A stretch of 7,767 bases of DNA from Candidatus Woesearchaeota archaeon. GTDB taxonomy: Archaea > Nanobdellota > Nanobdellia > Woesearchaeales > SKIA01. Below the pieces are notes generated by a model. It was not told the origin of the DNA, ran no database searches, and saw nothing but the letters and a program-made list of their open reading frames with translations. Positions within the stretch are counted from its first letter, which is position 1. Each line of letters opens with the position of its first letter. Positions 1-6,010 of the stretch are shown one piece after another. The stretch is taken from NCBI GenBank assembly GCA_007116645.1, contig SKIA01000049.1, positions 1-7,767 on the forward strand. Reading direction: 5' to 3'. Position numbers and translations under genes: made by a program.

Positions 1-2136
1 CAACGCATCCTCCAAGAGCTCAACACCGCTCTTGACAGAGGCTCAAGCATCGTTCCAGAAATACAAACAGCAAAAGGAAAGCTCGAGTCAAGACGAGATC
101 AACTCTCAAAACTCAGGGCAAGACAACTCAGCATCCAAGAGCGCATGGCAGGCTCAATTGCTGTAAAGAAAATCCTTGAGATGCGAGCACAAAACAAGAA
201 AATCTACGGCACCGTCGCAGAACTCGGAACTGCGTCCTCAGAGCACGGACTCGCACTAGAAATCGCAGCAGGCGCACGAGCACGAAGCATTGTGGTTGAA
301 GACGACCAGACAGCACAAGAATGTATCCAGTACCTCAAGCAAAGCCAGCTTGGCGTTGCAACCTTTCTTCCCCTAAACAAACTCGCAGCACGCACCATCC
401 CGACTGAACTGCGAACACTCAAAGCATCAGGCGTGCACGGACTCGCACTTGACCTCGTAACGTTTGACAGAAAGTTCGAAAAAGCATTCCAACACGTACT
501 CGGCTCAACTCTTGTCGTGCAAGACGTGAACACCGCAAGAAAAGTAGGTGTGGGAAAAACACGCATGGTAACCCTTGACGGAGACCTTGTTGAGAGCTCA
601 GGAGCAATGACGGGAGGGTATCGCGCGCGAAAACAAGGAGCAGGAGCTGCCTTCCAAGAACAAGAACTCTCAGGAAAACTTTCAGAATTAGAAAAAGACG
701 TTGCGGACTACGAAGCAATCGTCTCCCGTCTTACTTCAGAACAACAAGGCCTTGATCAAAGCATCACAGACCTTCGCGCAAGACGACACGAACTCGAAGA
801 CGACGTATCAGCACTTGAGCGAGAACTACACATTGACAGCGCGGACATGGACGCATCAACAGAAGACAAAAAACGATTGCGAGAAGAAGCACAAGCCCTT
901 GACAAGAAAATCGATGACGTCATCGCAACTGTTTCATCAAAAAACAAAGAGCTTGGACGCCTCAAAATGGAAAAACACACTTTGCGAGAGAAAATCACGC
1001 AGCTACGAAGCCCACAGCTCCTTGCTGAGATGAACACGTTTGAGCAACAAAGACAAACAATCTCAGAAGAAATCGTAAAGATACGAACAGAAATGCAAGG
1101 ACTCAAAAACCAAGTAGCATCAGTCCACAAGCCAGAGCTTGATAACATTACAAAAATCCTAGAGCAACACGACAAAGAAAACAAAGGGTTTGTCGAAGAA
1201 CAAGAACGGCTCAAAAAAGAAGTCAAAGAAGACGAAATAACGCTCAAAGACAAAGAAAAGAACGTTGAGCAATTCAGAAAACAATACAAAGCCCTCTTTG
1301 AGAAACGATCAAAGCTGCAAGAACAAGTCACCAAACTTGAAGAAAAAACAATTGCAGAAGAAGAAAAGATCAGAAGAGCAGAACACACCTTAAACGCCTC
1401 AAGCATCCAAATGGCACAGCTCAAAGCAGAGCTTGCAGGCCTAAAAGAAGAAGGCAAAGAGTACGAGGGCGTTGAGCCATTCAAAACAAAAGCAATAGAA
1501 GACATCATGTCAGAAATCAAGCAGTTTGAGCGCATGGTACAAGACATGGGCGCAGTCAACATGAAAGCGCTAGAAATGTATGAGCGCGTAGAACAAGAAT
1601 ACCAAAAACTTGTTGGCAAAAAAGAAACCCTCGGAAAAGAACGAGAAGACGTCTTGTTGATGATTAACGAAATCGACGCTCGCAAACGAGAACTCTTCAT
1701 GCAAACATTCGAAGTTGTCGAAGAGCAATTCAAGAAAATCTTTGCGTCCCTATCAAGCAAAGGAGAAGCATTCTTAGAACTAGAAGAACCAGAAGACCCC
1801 TTCGCAGGCGGCCTTAACATCCGCGTACGCCTCTCAGGAACCAAATTCATGGATATCCGCTCCCTTTCTGGAGGAGAAAAGACCATGACGGCACTCGCAT
1901 TCTTGTTTGCGATTCAAGAACACCAGCCAGCAAGCTTTTACATCCTTGACGAAGTAGACGCAGCTTTGGATAAGAAAAACTCCGAGCGCCTCGCACGCCT
2001 TGTCAGAGAGTACTGCGATGAAGCACAATACATCATTATCAGTCACAACGACGGAGTCATTAGCGAAGCAGACACGCTGTTTGGTGTGTCAATGAACGAG
2101 CACGGCGAGTCGCAAGTGACGAGCCTGAAAATCTAG
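1..2136 (+). CDS. smc: SMC chromosome segregation ATPase, C-terminal part (5'-truncated by window)
   Basis: The frame is open from base 1, so the first methionine at 145 is internal; 711 residues are visible. Residues 1-67 are the end of the first coiled coil. Residues about 68-207 form the SMC hinge, from IYGTVAELG to the typical VTLDGDLVESSGAMTGG (190-206). Residues about 208-575 are a long charged coiled coil rich in E, K and Q. The C-terminal ATPase half holds the ABC signature LSGGEK (622-627), Walker B FYILDEVD (646-653, D650 and E651), the D-loop ALDKK and the H-loop histidine H682 in ISHND. The protein dimerises through the hinge and uses ATP to hold and extrude DNA loops in chromosome segregation. 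The N-terminal Walker A half lies upstream. The stop TAG is only five bases before the next gene's TATA box, so no shared operon is evident. Rad50 is excluded by the SMC hinge in place of a zinc hook. Confidence 0.96.
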   Translation, partial: QRILQELNTALDRGSSIVPEIQTAKGKLESRRDQLSKLRARQLSIQERMAGSIAVKKILEMRAQNKKIYGTVAELGTASSEHGLALEIAAGARARSIVVEDDQTAQECIQYLKQSQLGVATFLPLNKLAARTIPTELRTLKASGVHGLALDLVTFDRKFEKAFQHVLGSTLVVQDVNTARKVGVGKTRMVTLDGDLVESSGAMTGGYRARKQGAGAAFQEQELSGKLSELEKDVADYEAIVSRLTSEQQGLDQSITDLRARRHELEDDVSALERELHIDSADMDASTEDKKRLREEAQALDKKIDDVIATVSSKNKELGRLKMEKHTLREKITQLRSPQLLAEMNTFEQQRQTISEEIVKIRTEMQGLKNQVASVHKPELDNITKILEQHDKENKGFVEEQERLKKEVKEDEITLKDKEKNVEQFRKQYKALFEKRSKLQEQVTKLEEKTIAEEEKIRRAEHTLNASSIQMAQLKAELAGLKEEGKEYEGVEPFKTKAIEDIMSEIKQFERMVQDMGAVNMKALEMYERVEQEYQKLVGKKETLGKEREDVLLMINEIDARKRELFMQTFEVVEEQFKKIFASLSSKGEAFLELEEPEDPFAGGLNIRVRLSGTKFMDIRSLSGGEKTMTALAFLFAIQEHQPASFYILDEVDAALDKKNSERLARLVREYCDEAQYIIISHNDGVISEADTLFGVSMNEHGESQVTSLKI

Positions 2137-2141
2137 GAACG

Positions 2142-2152
2142 CTTATAAAATA
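2142..2152 (+). promoter_or_regulatory. TATA box of the 2171 gene
   Basis: CTTATAAAATA begins five bases after the smc stop. Its first base is exactly 29 bases before the ATG at 2171. In archaea the transcription start lies about 25-30 bases after the TATA box, so the mRNA should begin at or within a base or two of the ATG (leaderless). No Shine-Dalgarno sequence is present. Confidence 0.75.
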
Positions 2153-2154
2153 AC

Positions 2155-2168
2155 CCACTGTCCAGTGG
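2155..2168. promoter_or_regulatory. Perfect inverted repeat between TATA box and start, possible operator
   Basis: CCACTG-TC-CAGTGG is a perfect 6-bp inverted repeat with a 2-base centre. It sits between the TATA box and the expected transcription start, where a bound repressor would block polymerase. A partly conserved version (CACTGTACGGTAG) occurs at the same distance from the ATG of the next gene. Binding by a protein is inferred, not shown. Confidence 0.5.
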
Positions 2169-2170
2169 TT

Positions 2171-3037
2171 ATGAACTGGCAGCATCCTAGAAACGCAGTG
2201 AGAAAACACCCAGAAAGAAGAGAGCACTTTCAAAGAAGAAATAGCCCTTGGCTGGAACCTGGCAGAACACAAGGATTCGTTGACCAAGCAGAAAAAAACT
2301 TGCGAGAAGCACACAGACACCCCGGATTTGAAAAATCACTCACCAATTTCTTACGTGATCAATTCAGTGAAATATACGGAATAGACCTTCCAATGGTCGT
2401 TGTTGTAGCAGAACAACTTCTCGACACACCAGCAAGGATTTCAGAGTTCAACCCGCACGTCATCCTTTCTCCTCCAGTACAGCCCGCACACGACGAAACC
2501 ATAGGCTCATCTGACAAACAAGCTGCGCGCACCGAATACACTACAGGAATCCACTCGTTACAAGCAGCAATGGTCAAGGAATTACGCGTTGACGAGTCAA
2601 CATACACCAGCAGAGTAAAGATAGCCGCAGATAATCCTCTGTTCTACCTACACAGAGAAGGACTTGAAGGGTTAATGCGCTTCAAACTCGGAGATCGCCG
2701 AGTTGAAACAGAAGAAGCATTGCTCGGAGAAGCAGTCCTTGACCGAATAGCACTAGGATCAATCCTCAGAACAGGACCGTATAAACTCACTGCCGGACAA
2801 ACAATCCTCGCCCTTGATGCATATCAAGAAAATATGGATTTGGAAATAGAAACACGACTCGAAGAAGAAGGACGACACTGGAATATCGAATCAGTTCTAA
2901 ACGACTGGGAAGACCTACAAAAAAATGTTGACAAACACTGGAGACTGCCCAGGTCCCCTCGCGCACTCATTGAAACATACTTAGAGCCGCCCCAAGACTG
3001 GCGAATGAACTTGCAGTATAGAAGAATGCTCGAATAG
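2171..3037 (+). CDS. Unrecognised soluble protein, paralogue A (288 aa)
   Basis: I do not recognise a family. Start choice: a GTG at 2165 is in frame, but the TATA box lies 29 bases before the ATG at 2171, exactly as in the next gene, so I prefer the ATG (MNWQHPRNAV). There is no signal peptide or membrane segment. The N-terminal 35 residues are basic and rich in R and H; one hydrophobic strand PMVVVVAE occurs at 74-81; the C-terminal third is helical and acidic. It shares spaced motifs with the following protein: AE-x2-L-x2-AH (40-48), LRD-x-F-x-E (61-67), P-x-V-V 13 residues later, and L-D-R-I-A-L-x3-L-x2-GP (190-203). The gene lies directly behind smc but is not an obvious ScpA or ScpB. 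It is probably real: long open frame, good promoter, and codon use like its neighbours. Confidence 0.8.
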   Translation: MNWQHPRNAVRKHPERREHFQRRNSPWLEPGRTQGFVDQAEKNLREAHRHPGFEKSLTNFLRDQFSEIYGIDLPMVVVVAEQLLDTPARISEFNPHVILSPPVQPAHDETIGSSDKQAARTEYTTGIHSLQAAMVKELRVDESTYTSRVKIAADNPLFYLHREGLEGLMRFKLGDRRVETEEALLGEAVLDRIALGSILRTGPYKLTAGQTILALDAYQENMDLEIETRLEEEGRHWNIESVLNDWEDLQKNVDKHWRLPRSPRALIETYLEPPQDWRMNLQYRRMLE

Positions 3038-3044
3038 TAAAACA

Positions 3045-3054
3045 CTTATAAAAA
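3045..3054 (+). promoter_or_regulatory. TATA box of the 3074 gene
   Basis: CTTATAAAAA begins eight bases after the stop of the preceding gene and 29 bases before the ATG at 3074, the same spacing as at 2142. The 29-base blocks running from TATA to ATG match at 22 of 29 positions in the two genes. The transcript should be leaderless. Confidence 0.75.
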
Positions 3055-3073
3055 ACCTCACTGTACGGTAGTC

Positions 3074-3790
3074 ATGAAGAACCGAATATTTCGGAATCGA
3101 GTCGAAGAATACCTACCGAAAGTAGATATGCACTGGCCAAGCATACGAGAAGCAGAAGCAGTTCTTGGAACAGCTCACTCAGCATACGATGCACACCAGA
3201 CAGAACAACTCAGAGATCATTTTGAAGAATTATTCCAAGAAACATCACCCATCATAGTTCACACTGGAAACACTGCAGGATTTACGCCAACACCCACCAA
3301 CAGCCTGGTGTACTGCGGAACACCAATACACAATACTGATGACTCGTGGGACCGCGTGCAGCGACTAGCAAAAGAAACACTAAACAGCGGAATGGCAACA
3401 GTCAACCCAACAAGTAACGACCTTATCAGCGCGAACACAGCAATGCTCGCACTTGCATACCAAGACAGCATAACAGATAACAATACTGGCCGGCGAACAA
3501 TAATGCTCAGCCCAGCAGAGCGCTTTATCGTGGCAAAAGGCCTTGAACGAGTGGCACTTGTCACCCTTCTCACTCAAGGACCACAACCATGTCTTGACTC
3601 GATCGCGTCCCAAGTAGCAGATATTGAGCAGTCAAAAGTGCTCGGACAACTGTTCATTGCAGAGCCAAGAAAGAAAGGATACCTTCGAGCTCTTTGGACG
3701 AACCTGACCGAAGCAATATATGAGCGCACCCAAGACCCAAAAGCACAACTATCCGCCATCAAGGGAAAGCACCCTGAATACTGGCATTAA
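3074..3790 (+). CDS. Unrecognised soluble protein, paralogue B (238 aa)
   Basis: No family recognised. The ATG is fixed by a TATA box 29 bases upstream, with no Shine-Dalgarno sequence. There is no signal peptide or membrane segment. Motifs shared with the preceding protein, at matching spacings: AE-x2-L-x2-AH (27-35), LRD-x-F-x-E (46-52), P59-I-I-V exactly 13 residues after L46, and L-E-R-V-A-L-x3-L-x2-GP (157-170). It lacks the basic N-terminal extension and acidic C-terminal tail of its partner, which explains most of the 50-residue difference. The middle (60-125) is rich in T, N and S. The pair probably arose from an old tandem duplication that copied promoter and gene together. Its stop TAA overlaps the stop of the convergent glycosyltransferase gene on the opposite strand. 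Confidence 0.8.
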   Translation: MKNRIFRNRVEEYLPKVDMHWPSIREAEAVLGTAHSAYDAHQTEQLRDHFEELFQETSPIIVHTGNTAGFTPTPTNSLVYCGTPIHNTDDSWDRVQRLAKETLNSGMATVNPTSNDLISANTAMLALAYQDSITDNNTGRRTIMLSPAERFIVAKGLERVALVTLLTQGPQPCLDSIASQVADIEQSKVLGQLFIAEPRKKGYLRALWTNLTEAIYERTQDPKAQLSAIKGKHPEYWH

Positions 3791-4899
3791 AGGCGCTCAA
3801 ACACGGACAAAACTTGTTCTCGCGTCTTATCCCACGAAAAGCGCGCCTCAATAGTTTTTCTCGCGCTGCGCCCAAGCCGTCCACGCACGCGACCATCAAG
3901 AAAGGATTCTAGGTGCTTTGTTAAGAGAACAGTGTTCTTCTCCGGATACAACATCCCATTTTTATCGTTTGCAATGTAATCAGGAATATAACCCACAGGA
4001 GTTGACGCAACTGCAAGGCCGCAACTCATCGCTTCCATGACCGATAAACAACTCGTCTCAGTAAGCGATGACATCACATAAGCATCCATTGCGTGCAGGT
4101 AGGGCACGACGTCTTCTTTAAACCCAGTCACAGTAACACCTTCTCGGTCAAATAACTGCCTGATTTCTCTCAAGCCATCACCAACGATGAGTAGGTGCGT
4201 TTTCGTACCAGGATTTCTTGCTCGAAAAGACAGCCATGCGCGAAGAAGCGTTTTCAAATCCTTTTCTCGCGCAAGACGGCCGTGATAGCCTACCACGAAT
4301 GCGTCTTCGTCAATGCCAAGCGCTTTCTTGGCTTTTATTTTATCTTTTGGTACAGAAAATTTTTTTGTGTCAACGCCCAGGTTTATGATGACGCGCTTGT
4401 TCTCTATCTTATTCCAATAGTATGCTTCACTCACACTCTTTGAAGGGAAAATAAGAAGGTCAATCCATTTGTAGAGCAAGCGGTCGATCCCTTTGATGAT
4501 GTTAGGTAGGACTCGGCGTAAAAAGCTGCCACCAAGACTTCTTGGTACAAGCTCCCACTCAACGCTGTGCGTGTACAACACCACTTTTTTTCCTCGCATG
4601 CGAGCAGCAATCAGAGCTGCTGCTCCAATACTTCCAAGAGCTTGTAAGAAAACGACGTCAGCGTCTTTGATAGCGCGAAACACCTTGAAAAAGTGTAGGC
4701 CTGCAGGATGAAAGTCACCCACGCGAAGGCGCGTGACAGGAATCTTTGTGACAGGCCAGGGGTCATCTGTTGGGCCAAAGTCAGGCGCAATCACACTTAC
4801 CGTGTGTTCTTTGTTAAGTGCAGGAATGATTTCTTGCAAGAAACGACTAATCCCATCGTAGCGAGGAGGATAATTATCAGTAGCGATGACGATATTCAT
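3787..4899 (-). CDS. GT4-family (GT-B fold) glycosyltransferase
   Basis: 370 residues, full length for a GT4 enzyme, which moves a sugar from a nucleotide donor to an acceptor with retention of the anomeric configuration. The N-terminal half has MNIVIATDNYPPRYDGISRF with the usual PP-x2-D-G turn (11-16) and YTHSVEWE (109-116). A basic amphipathic stretch at about 119-152 suits attachment to the inner membrane face. The C-terminal half has NLGVD (173-177), GRLAREK with R208 and K213 for donor phosphates, VGDG (239-242), and the EX7E motif E281-E289 followed by AMSCGLAVAST. The start ATG overlaps the stop of the upstream deacetylase gene as ATGA, so the two are translationally coupled. Donor and acceptor cannot be read from sequence. 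The partner suggests an N-acetylhexosamine donor, as for PIG-A, MshA or BshA, but this is inferred. Confidence 0.93.
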   Translation of the reverse strand: MNIVIATDNYPPRYDGISRFLQEIIPALNKEHTVSVIAPDFGPTDDPWPVTKIPVTRLRVGDFHPAGLHFFKVFRAIKDADVVFLQALGSIGAAALIAARMRGKKVVLYTHSVEWELVPRSLGGSFLRRVLPNIIKGIDRLLYKWIDLLIFPSKSVSEAYYWNKIENKRVIINLGVDTKKFSVPKDKIKAKKALGIDEDAFVVGYHGRLAREKDLKTLLRAWLSFRARNPGTKTHLLIVGDGLREIRQLFDREGVTVTGFKEDVVPYLHAMDAYVMSSLTETSCLSVMEAMSCGLAVASTPVGYIPDYIANDKNGMLYPEKNTVLLTKHLESFLDGRVRGRLGRSARKTIEARFSWDKTREQVLSVFERL

Positions 4900-5534
4900 G
4901 GGGCTTTAACAAACACCTCCGCCATGTTTACACGGTGGCGCAAGCCGTGAATAAATCCGCGCAGAATGACTGTGGGAATGAGTTGGAAGGTTGAGAGCTT
5001 TTGGCTCTGATACGCTTGGATGGCGCGCCATTTAAGCGGGAACGTCTTTGTCACGTCAACCACCATACGCGGCTGCTCTCTGTGCGTGATGTGCAACGGA
5101 TTCCAAACAGTATACATCCAAACGGGCAAGTCAGGAAAGTACTTGTCCTTGACAGCAAAACTGAGACGCGCAACAGCGCGATGATCAGGATACACATCGT
5201 CAATTGCGCATGTGAACACCATCTCAGGCTTTTCAAGCTCAATAATCTCCTTCAGTTGAGACTCAACGTCGCGCTCAACGATTTCATTTGCAAGAGACAT
5301 ATCAGCCAGCTCAAAGAAAACCACGTCGGCAACCCCCAGAATCTTTGATGCTTTAAGGCACTCTCGTTGACGAGTAGTCCGGATAGCCTCTTGCTTTTGC
5401 CATACATGTGTCGCTTCGCCCCCAGAGAAGACTACAACCACCACACGCTCTCCTTGCTCAGCAAGAGTTGCGATAGTACCCCCCATGCCAATGGACTCAT
5501 CATCAGGGTGCGGGGCGAGAACAAGGATAGTCAT
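4896..5534 (-). CDS. PIG-L/LmbE-type zinc N-deacetylase
   Basis: 212 residues. The family removes an acetyl group from N-acetylglucosamine-type conjugates with a zinc ion; members include PIG-L, MshB and BshB. The first motif is APHPDDE (7-13), giving metal ligands H9 and D12 and catalytic D11. The second metal motif is YPDH (115-118), supplying H118; the first histidine of the usual HPDH is a tyrosine here, but by comparison with MshB the zinc ligand is the last histidine, so activity should be kept. KWRAIQAYQSQ (168-178) and AEVF (205-208) near the C-terminus are also typical. It is the first gene of a two-gene operon with the glycosyltransferase (4-base overlap). The start is supported by a TATA box about 30 bases upstream, with no leader and no Shine-Dalgarno sequence. 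No signal peptide, so it acts in the cytoplasm. Confidence 0.93.
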   Translation of the reverse strand: MTILVLAPHPDDESIGMGGTIATLAEQGERVVVVVFSGGEATHVWQKQEAIRTTRQRECLKASKILGVADVVFFELADMSLANEIVERDVESQLKEIIELEKPEMVFTCAIDDVYPDHRAVARLSFAVKDKYFPDLPVWMYTVWNPLHITHREQPRMVVDVTKTFPLKWRAIQAYQSQKLSTFQLIPTVILRGFIHGLRHRVNMAEVFVKAP

Positions 5535-5554
5535 GAAGATATGTAGATGTCTTC

Positions 5555-5564
5555 TTTTAAAAAA
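5555..5564 (-). promoter_or_regulatory. TATA box of the deacetylase-glycosyltransferase operon
   Basis: On the minus strand TTTTTTAAAA starts 30 bases before the ATG at 5534, the leaderless spacing seen at the other promoters of this window. Its T6 run lies immediately after the tRNA and its repeats on the same strand, so it may also stop transcription arriving from the tRNA. Confidence 0.6.
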
Positions 5565-5591
5565 CTAGCCAGAATGCGTCCGGCGGGAAGA

Positions 5592-5608
5592 CGACAACAA
5601 AGTAGTCG
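5592..5608. repeat. Small hairpin in repeat unit 1
   Basis: CGACAAC-AAA-GTAGTCG: a 7-bp stem with one A-A mismatch at the fifth pair and a 3-base loop, two bases after the tRNA-derived core. Confidence 0.5.
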
Positions 5609-5640
5609 CACCCTAGGTCGCGATGCGTCCGGCGGGAAGA

Positions 5641-5657
5641 CGACAACAAAGTAGTCG
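5641..5657. repeat. Small hairpin in repeat unit 2
   Basis: Exact copy of the hairpin in unit 1, with the same single mismatch, 49 bases further on. Confidence 0.5.
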
Positions 5658-5690
5658 CACCCTAGGTCGCGATGCGTCCGGCGGGAAGCA

Positions 5691-5707
5691 CAACAACAAA
5701 GTTGTTG
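5691..5707. repeat. Small hairpin in repeat unit 3, perfect stem
   Basis: CAACAAC-AAA-GTTGTTG: a perfect 7-bp stem with the same AAA loop as units 1 and 2. The second pair is A-T where the other units have G-C (a compensated change), and the mismatched fifth pair of the others is A-T here. The surrounding spacer is otherwise different, which suggests the fold is kept. Confidence 0.6.
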
Positions 5708-5723
5708 GTTCCGCAGTACGCGA

Positions 5724-5794
5724 TGCGTCCGGCGGGAATCGAACCCGCAGCGTCGGCTTGGAAGGCCAAAGTGTTACCATTACACCACGGACGC
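5724..5794 (-). tRNA. tRNA-Gly (anticodon TCC)
   Basis: Read on the minus strand, the 71 bases fold as a complete cloverleaf. The acceptor stem is GCGTCCG with CGGACGC (seven perfect pairs) and discriminator A. The D stem is GTGT/ACAC with loop AATGGTA. The anticodon stem is TTGGC/GCCGA (one T-G pair) with loop CTTCCAA, giving anticodon TCC, which reads GGA. The variable loop is CGCT, and the T stem GCGGG/CCCGC closes loop TTCGATT. There is no intron and no encoded CCA, so the end must be added after transcription. It inserts glycine during translation. A TATA box lies about 70 bases upstream. Directly downstream are three further copies of its last 15 bases. Confidence 0.97.
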
Positions 5795-5950
5795 AGGCAT
5801 GCGACACGCAAAGCCAATGAACGGCATCACGGGCGCGATAAGATGGGCAAACCACATGGTCTTTATAAATTTGTCTTTGCGAACGGACTCGCTTGCTTTG
5901 ACGCACAGGCCGCGCACAGACAGATATCAGCCATTTGAGCCAAAATACGG
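5795..5950. other. Non-coding stretch upstream of tRNA-Gly
   Basis: Apart from the TATA box at 5862-5869 I see no supported feature. Short open frames cross it on the plus strand, but they run through the tRNA complement or lack a start signal. It separates the minus-strand tRNA from the plus-strand regulator gene. Confidence 0.5.
5862..5869 (-). promoter_or_regulatory. TATA box likely driving tRNA-Gly
   Basis: On the minus strand the stretch reads AAATTTATAAAG, with TTTATAAA as TATA box and an A-rich element before it. The expected transcript start is near 5840, leaving a leader of about 46 bases to be cut by RNase P. The octamer is a palindrome, so it could in principle act on the plus strand, but no gene follows there within 100 bases. 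Confidence 0.5.
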
Positions 5951-5979
5951 CCAAAACAAAAAGCTTTTTTCATTTTTGG
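5951..5979. promoter_or_regulatory. Imperfect A/T-rich palindrome upstream of the regulator gene
   Basis: CCAAAA-C-AAAAAGCTTTTT followed by TCA and TTTTTGG forms an imperfect palindrome of 29 bases centred on AAGCTT. It lies 24-52 bases before the TATA box at 6003. It could be an upstream protein-binding site. Lacking a clean terminal T run after a stable stem, it is less likely to be a terminator. Confidence 0.35.
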
Positions 5980-5985
5980 AAACAG

Positions 5986-6001
5986 TTTTCATAACTGAAA
6001 A
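5986..6001. promoter_or_regulatory. Inverted repeat abutting the TATA box, possible operator
   Basis: TTTTCA-TAAC-TGAAAA is a perfect 6-bp inverted repeat ending two bases before the TATA box, over the place where TFB binds. The half-site TTTTCAT recurs at 5967-5973, 19 bases upstream. A winged-helix protein is encoded just downstream, so self-repression is a reasonable inference. Confidence 0.5.
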
Positions 6002-6002
6002 A

Positions 6003-6010
6003 TTTATATA
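6003..6010 (+). promoter_or_regulatory. TATA box of the winged-helix regulator gene
   Basis: TTTATATA preceded by an A-rich BRE-like stretch (CTGAAAAA). Its core is 31 bases before the ATG at 6035, predicting a leader of only a few bases. No Shine-Dalgarno sequence directly precedes the ATG; the GGGAGG at 6011-6016 is too far upstream and would lie before the transcript start. Confidence 0.7.

Larger units (their letters stand above)
5575..5723. repeat. Tandem repeat array made from the tRNA-Gly 3' end (units of 49, 49 and 51 bp)
   Basis: The 15-mer TGCGTCCGGCGGGAA, which on the minus strand is the last 15 bases of the adjacent tRNA-Gly, occurs at 5575, 5624 and 5673 and a fourth time inside the tRNA at 5724. 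The last three copies are also preceded by CGCGA; the outermost has only A. Units 5575-5623 and 5624-5672 are identical over 49 bases. Unit 5673-5723 has a different spacer. The array lies downstream of the tRNA on its strand and ends 10 bases short of the operon promoter. It resembles stacked attachment-site cores of elements that integrate into tRNA 3' ends, but no integrase is present. Confidence 0.9.

Noticed and set aside
756..1886. 376-residue open frame on the minus strand inside smc
   Set aside because: Composition is dominated by S, C, R and F, as expected from the reverse complement of a coiled-coil gene rich in E, K and Q. The plus strand clearly encodes SMC.
2171..3790. ScpA and ScpB, the kleisin partners often encoded beside smc
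   Set aside because: Neither protein shows the ScpA N-terminal motif or the paired winged helices of ScpB that I would expect, and each has a separate promoter.
5575..5738. CRISPR-like array of short repeats with about 30-base spacers
   Set aside because: Two of the three spacers are identical, the repeat is only 15-20 bases, and it is the end of an adjacent tRNA. No cas gene is present.
5623..5938. Plus-strand open frames of 65-88 residues over the tRNA and repeats
   Set aside because: They read the complement of the tRNA (the familiar spurious MRPAGIEPA-type peptide) and the 49-base units, which are not a multiple of three. No start signal.
5843..5938. Possible 31-residue plus-strand gene starting MGKPHGLYK
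   Set aside because: The palindromic TATA-like octamer lies inside it rather than upstream, no ribosome-binding site is seen, and the peptide has no recognisable features.
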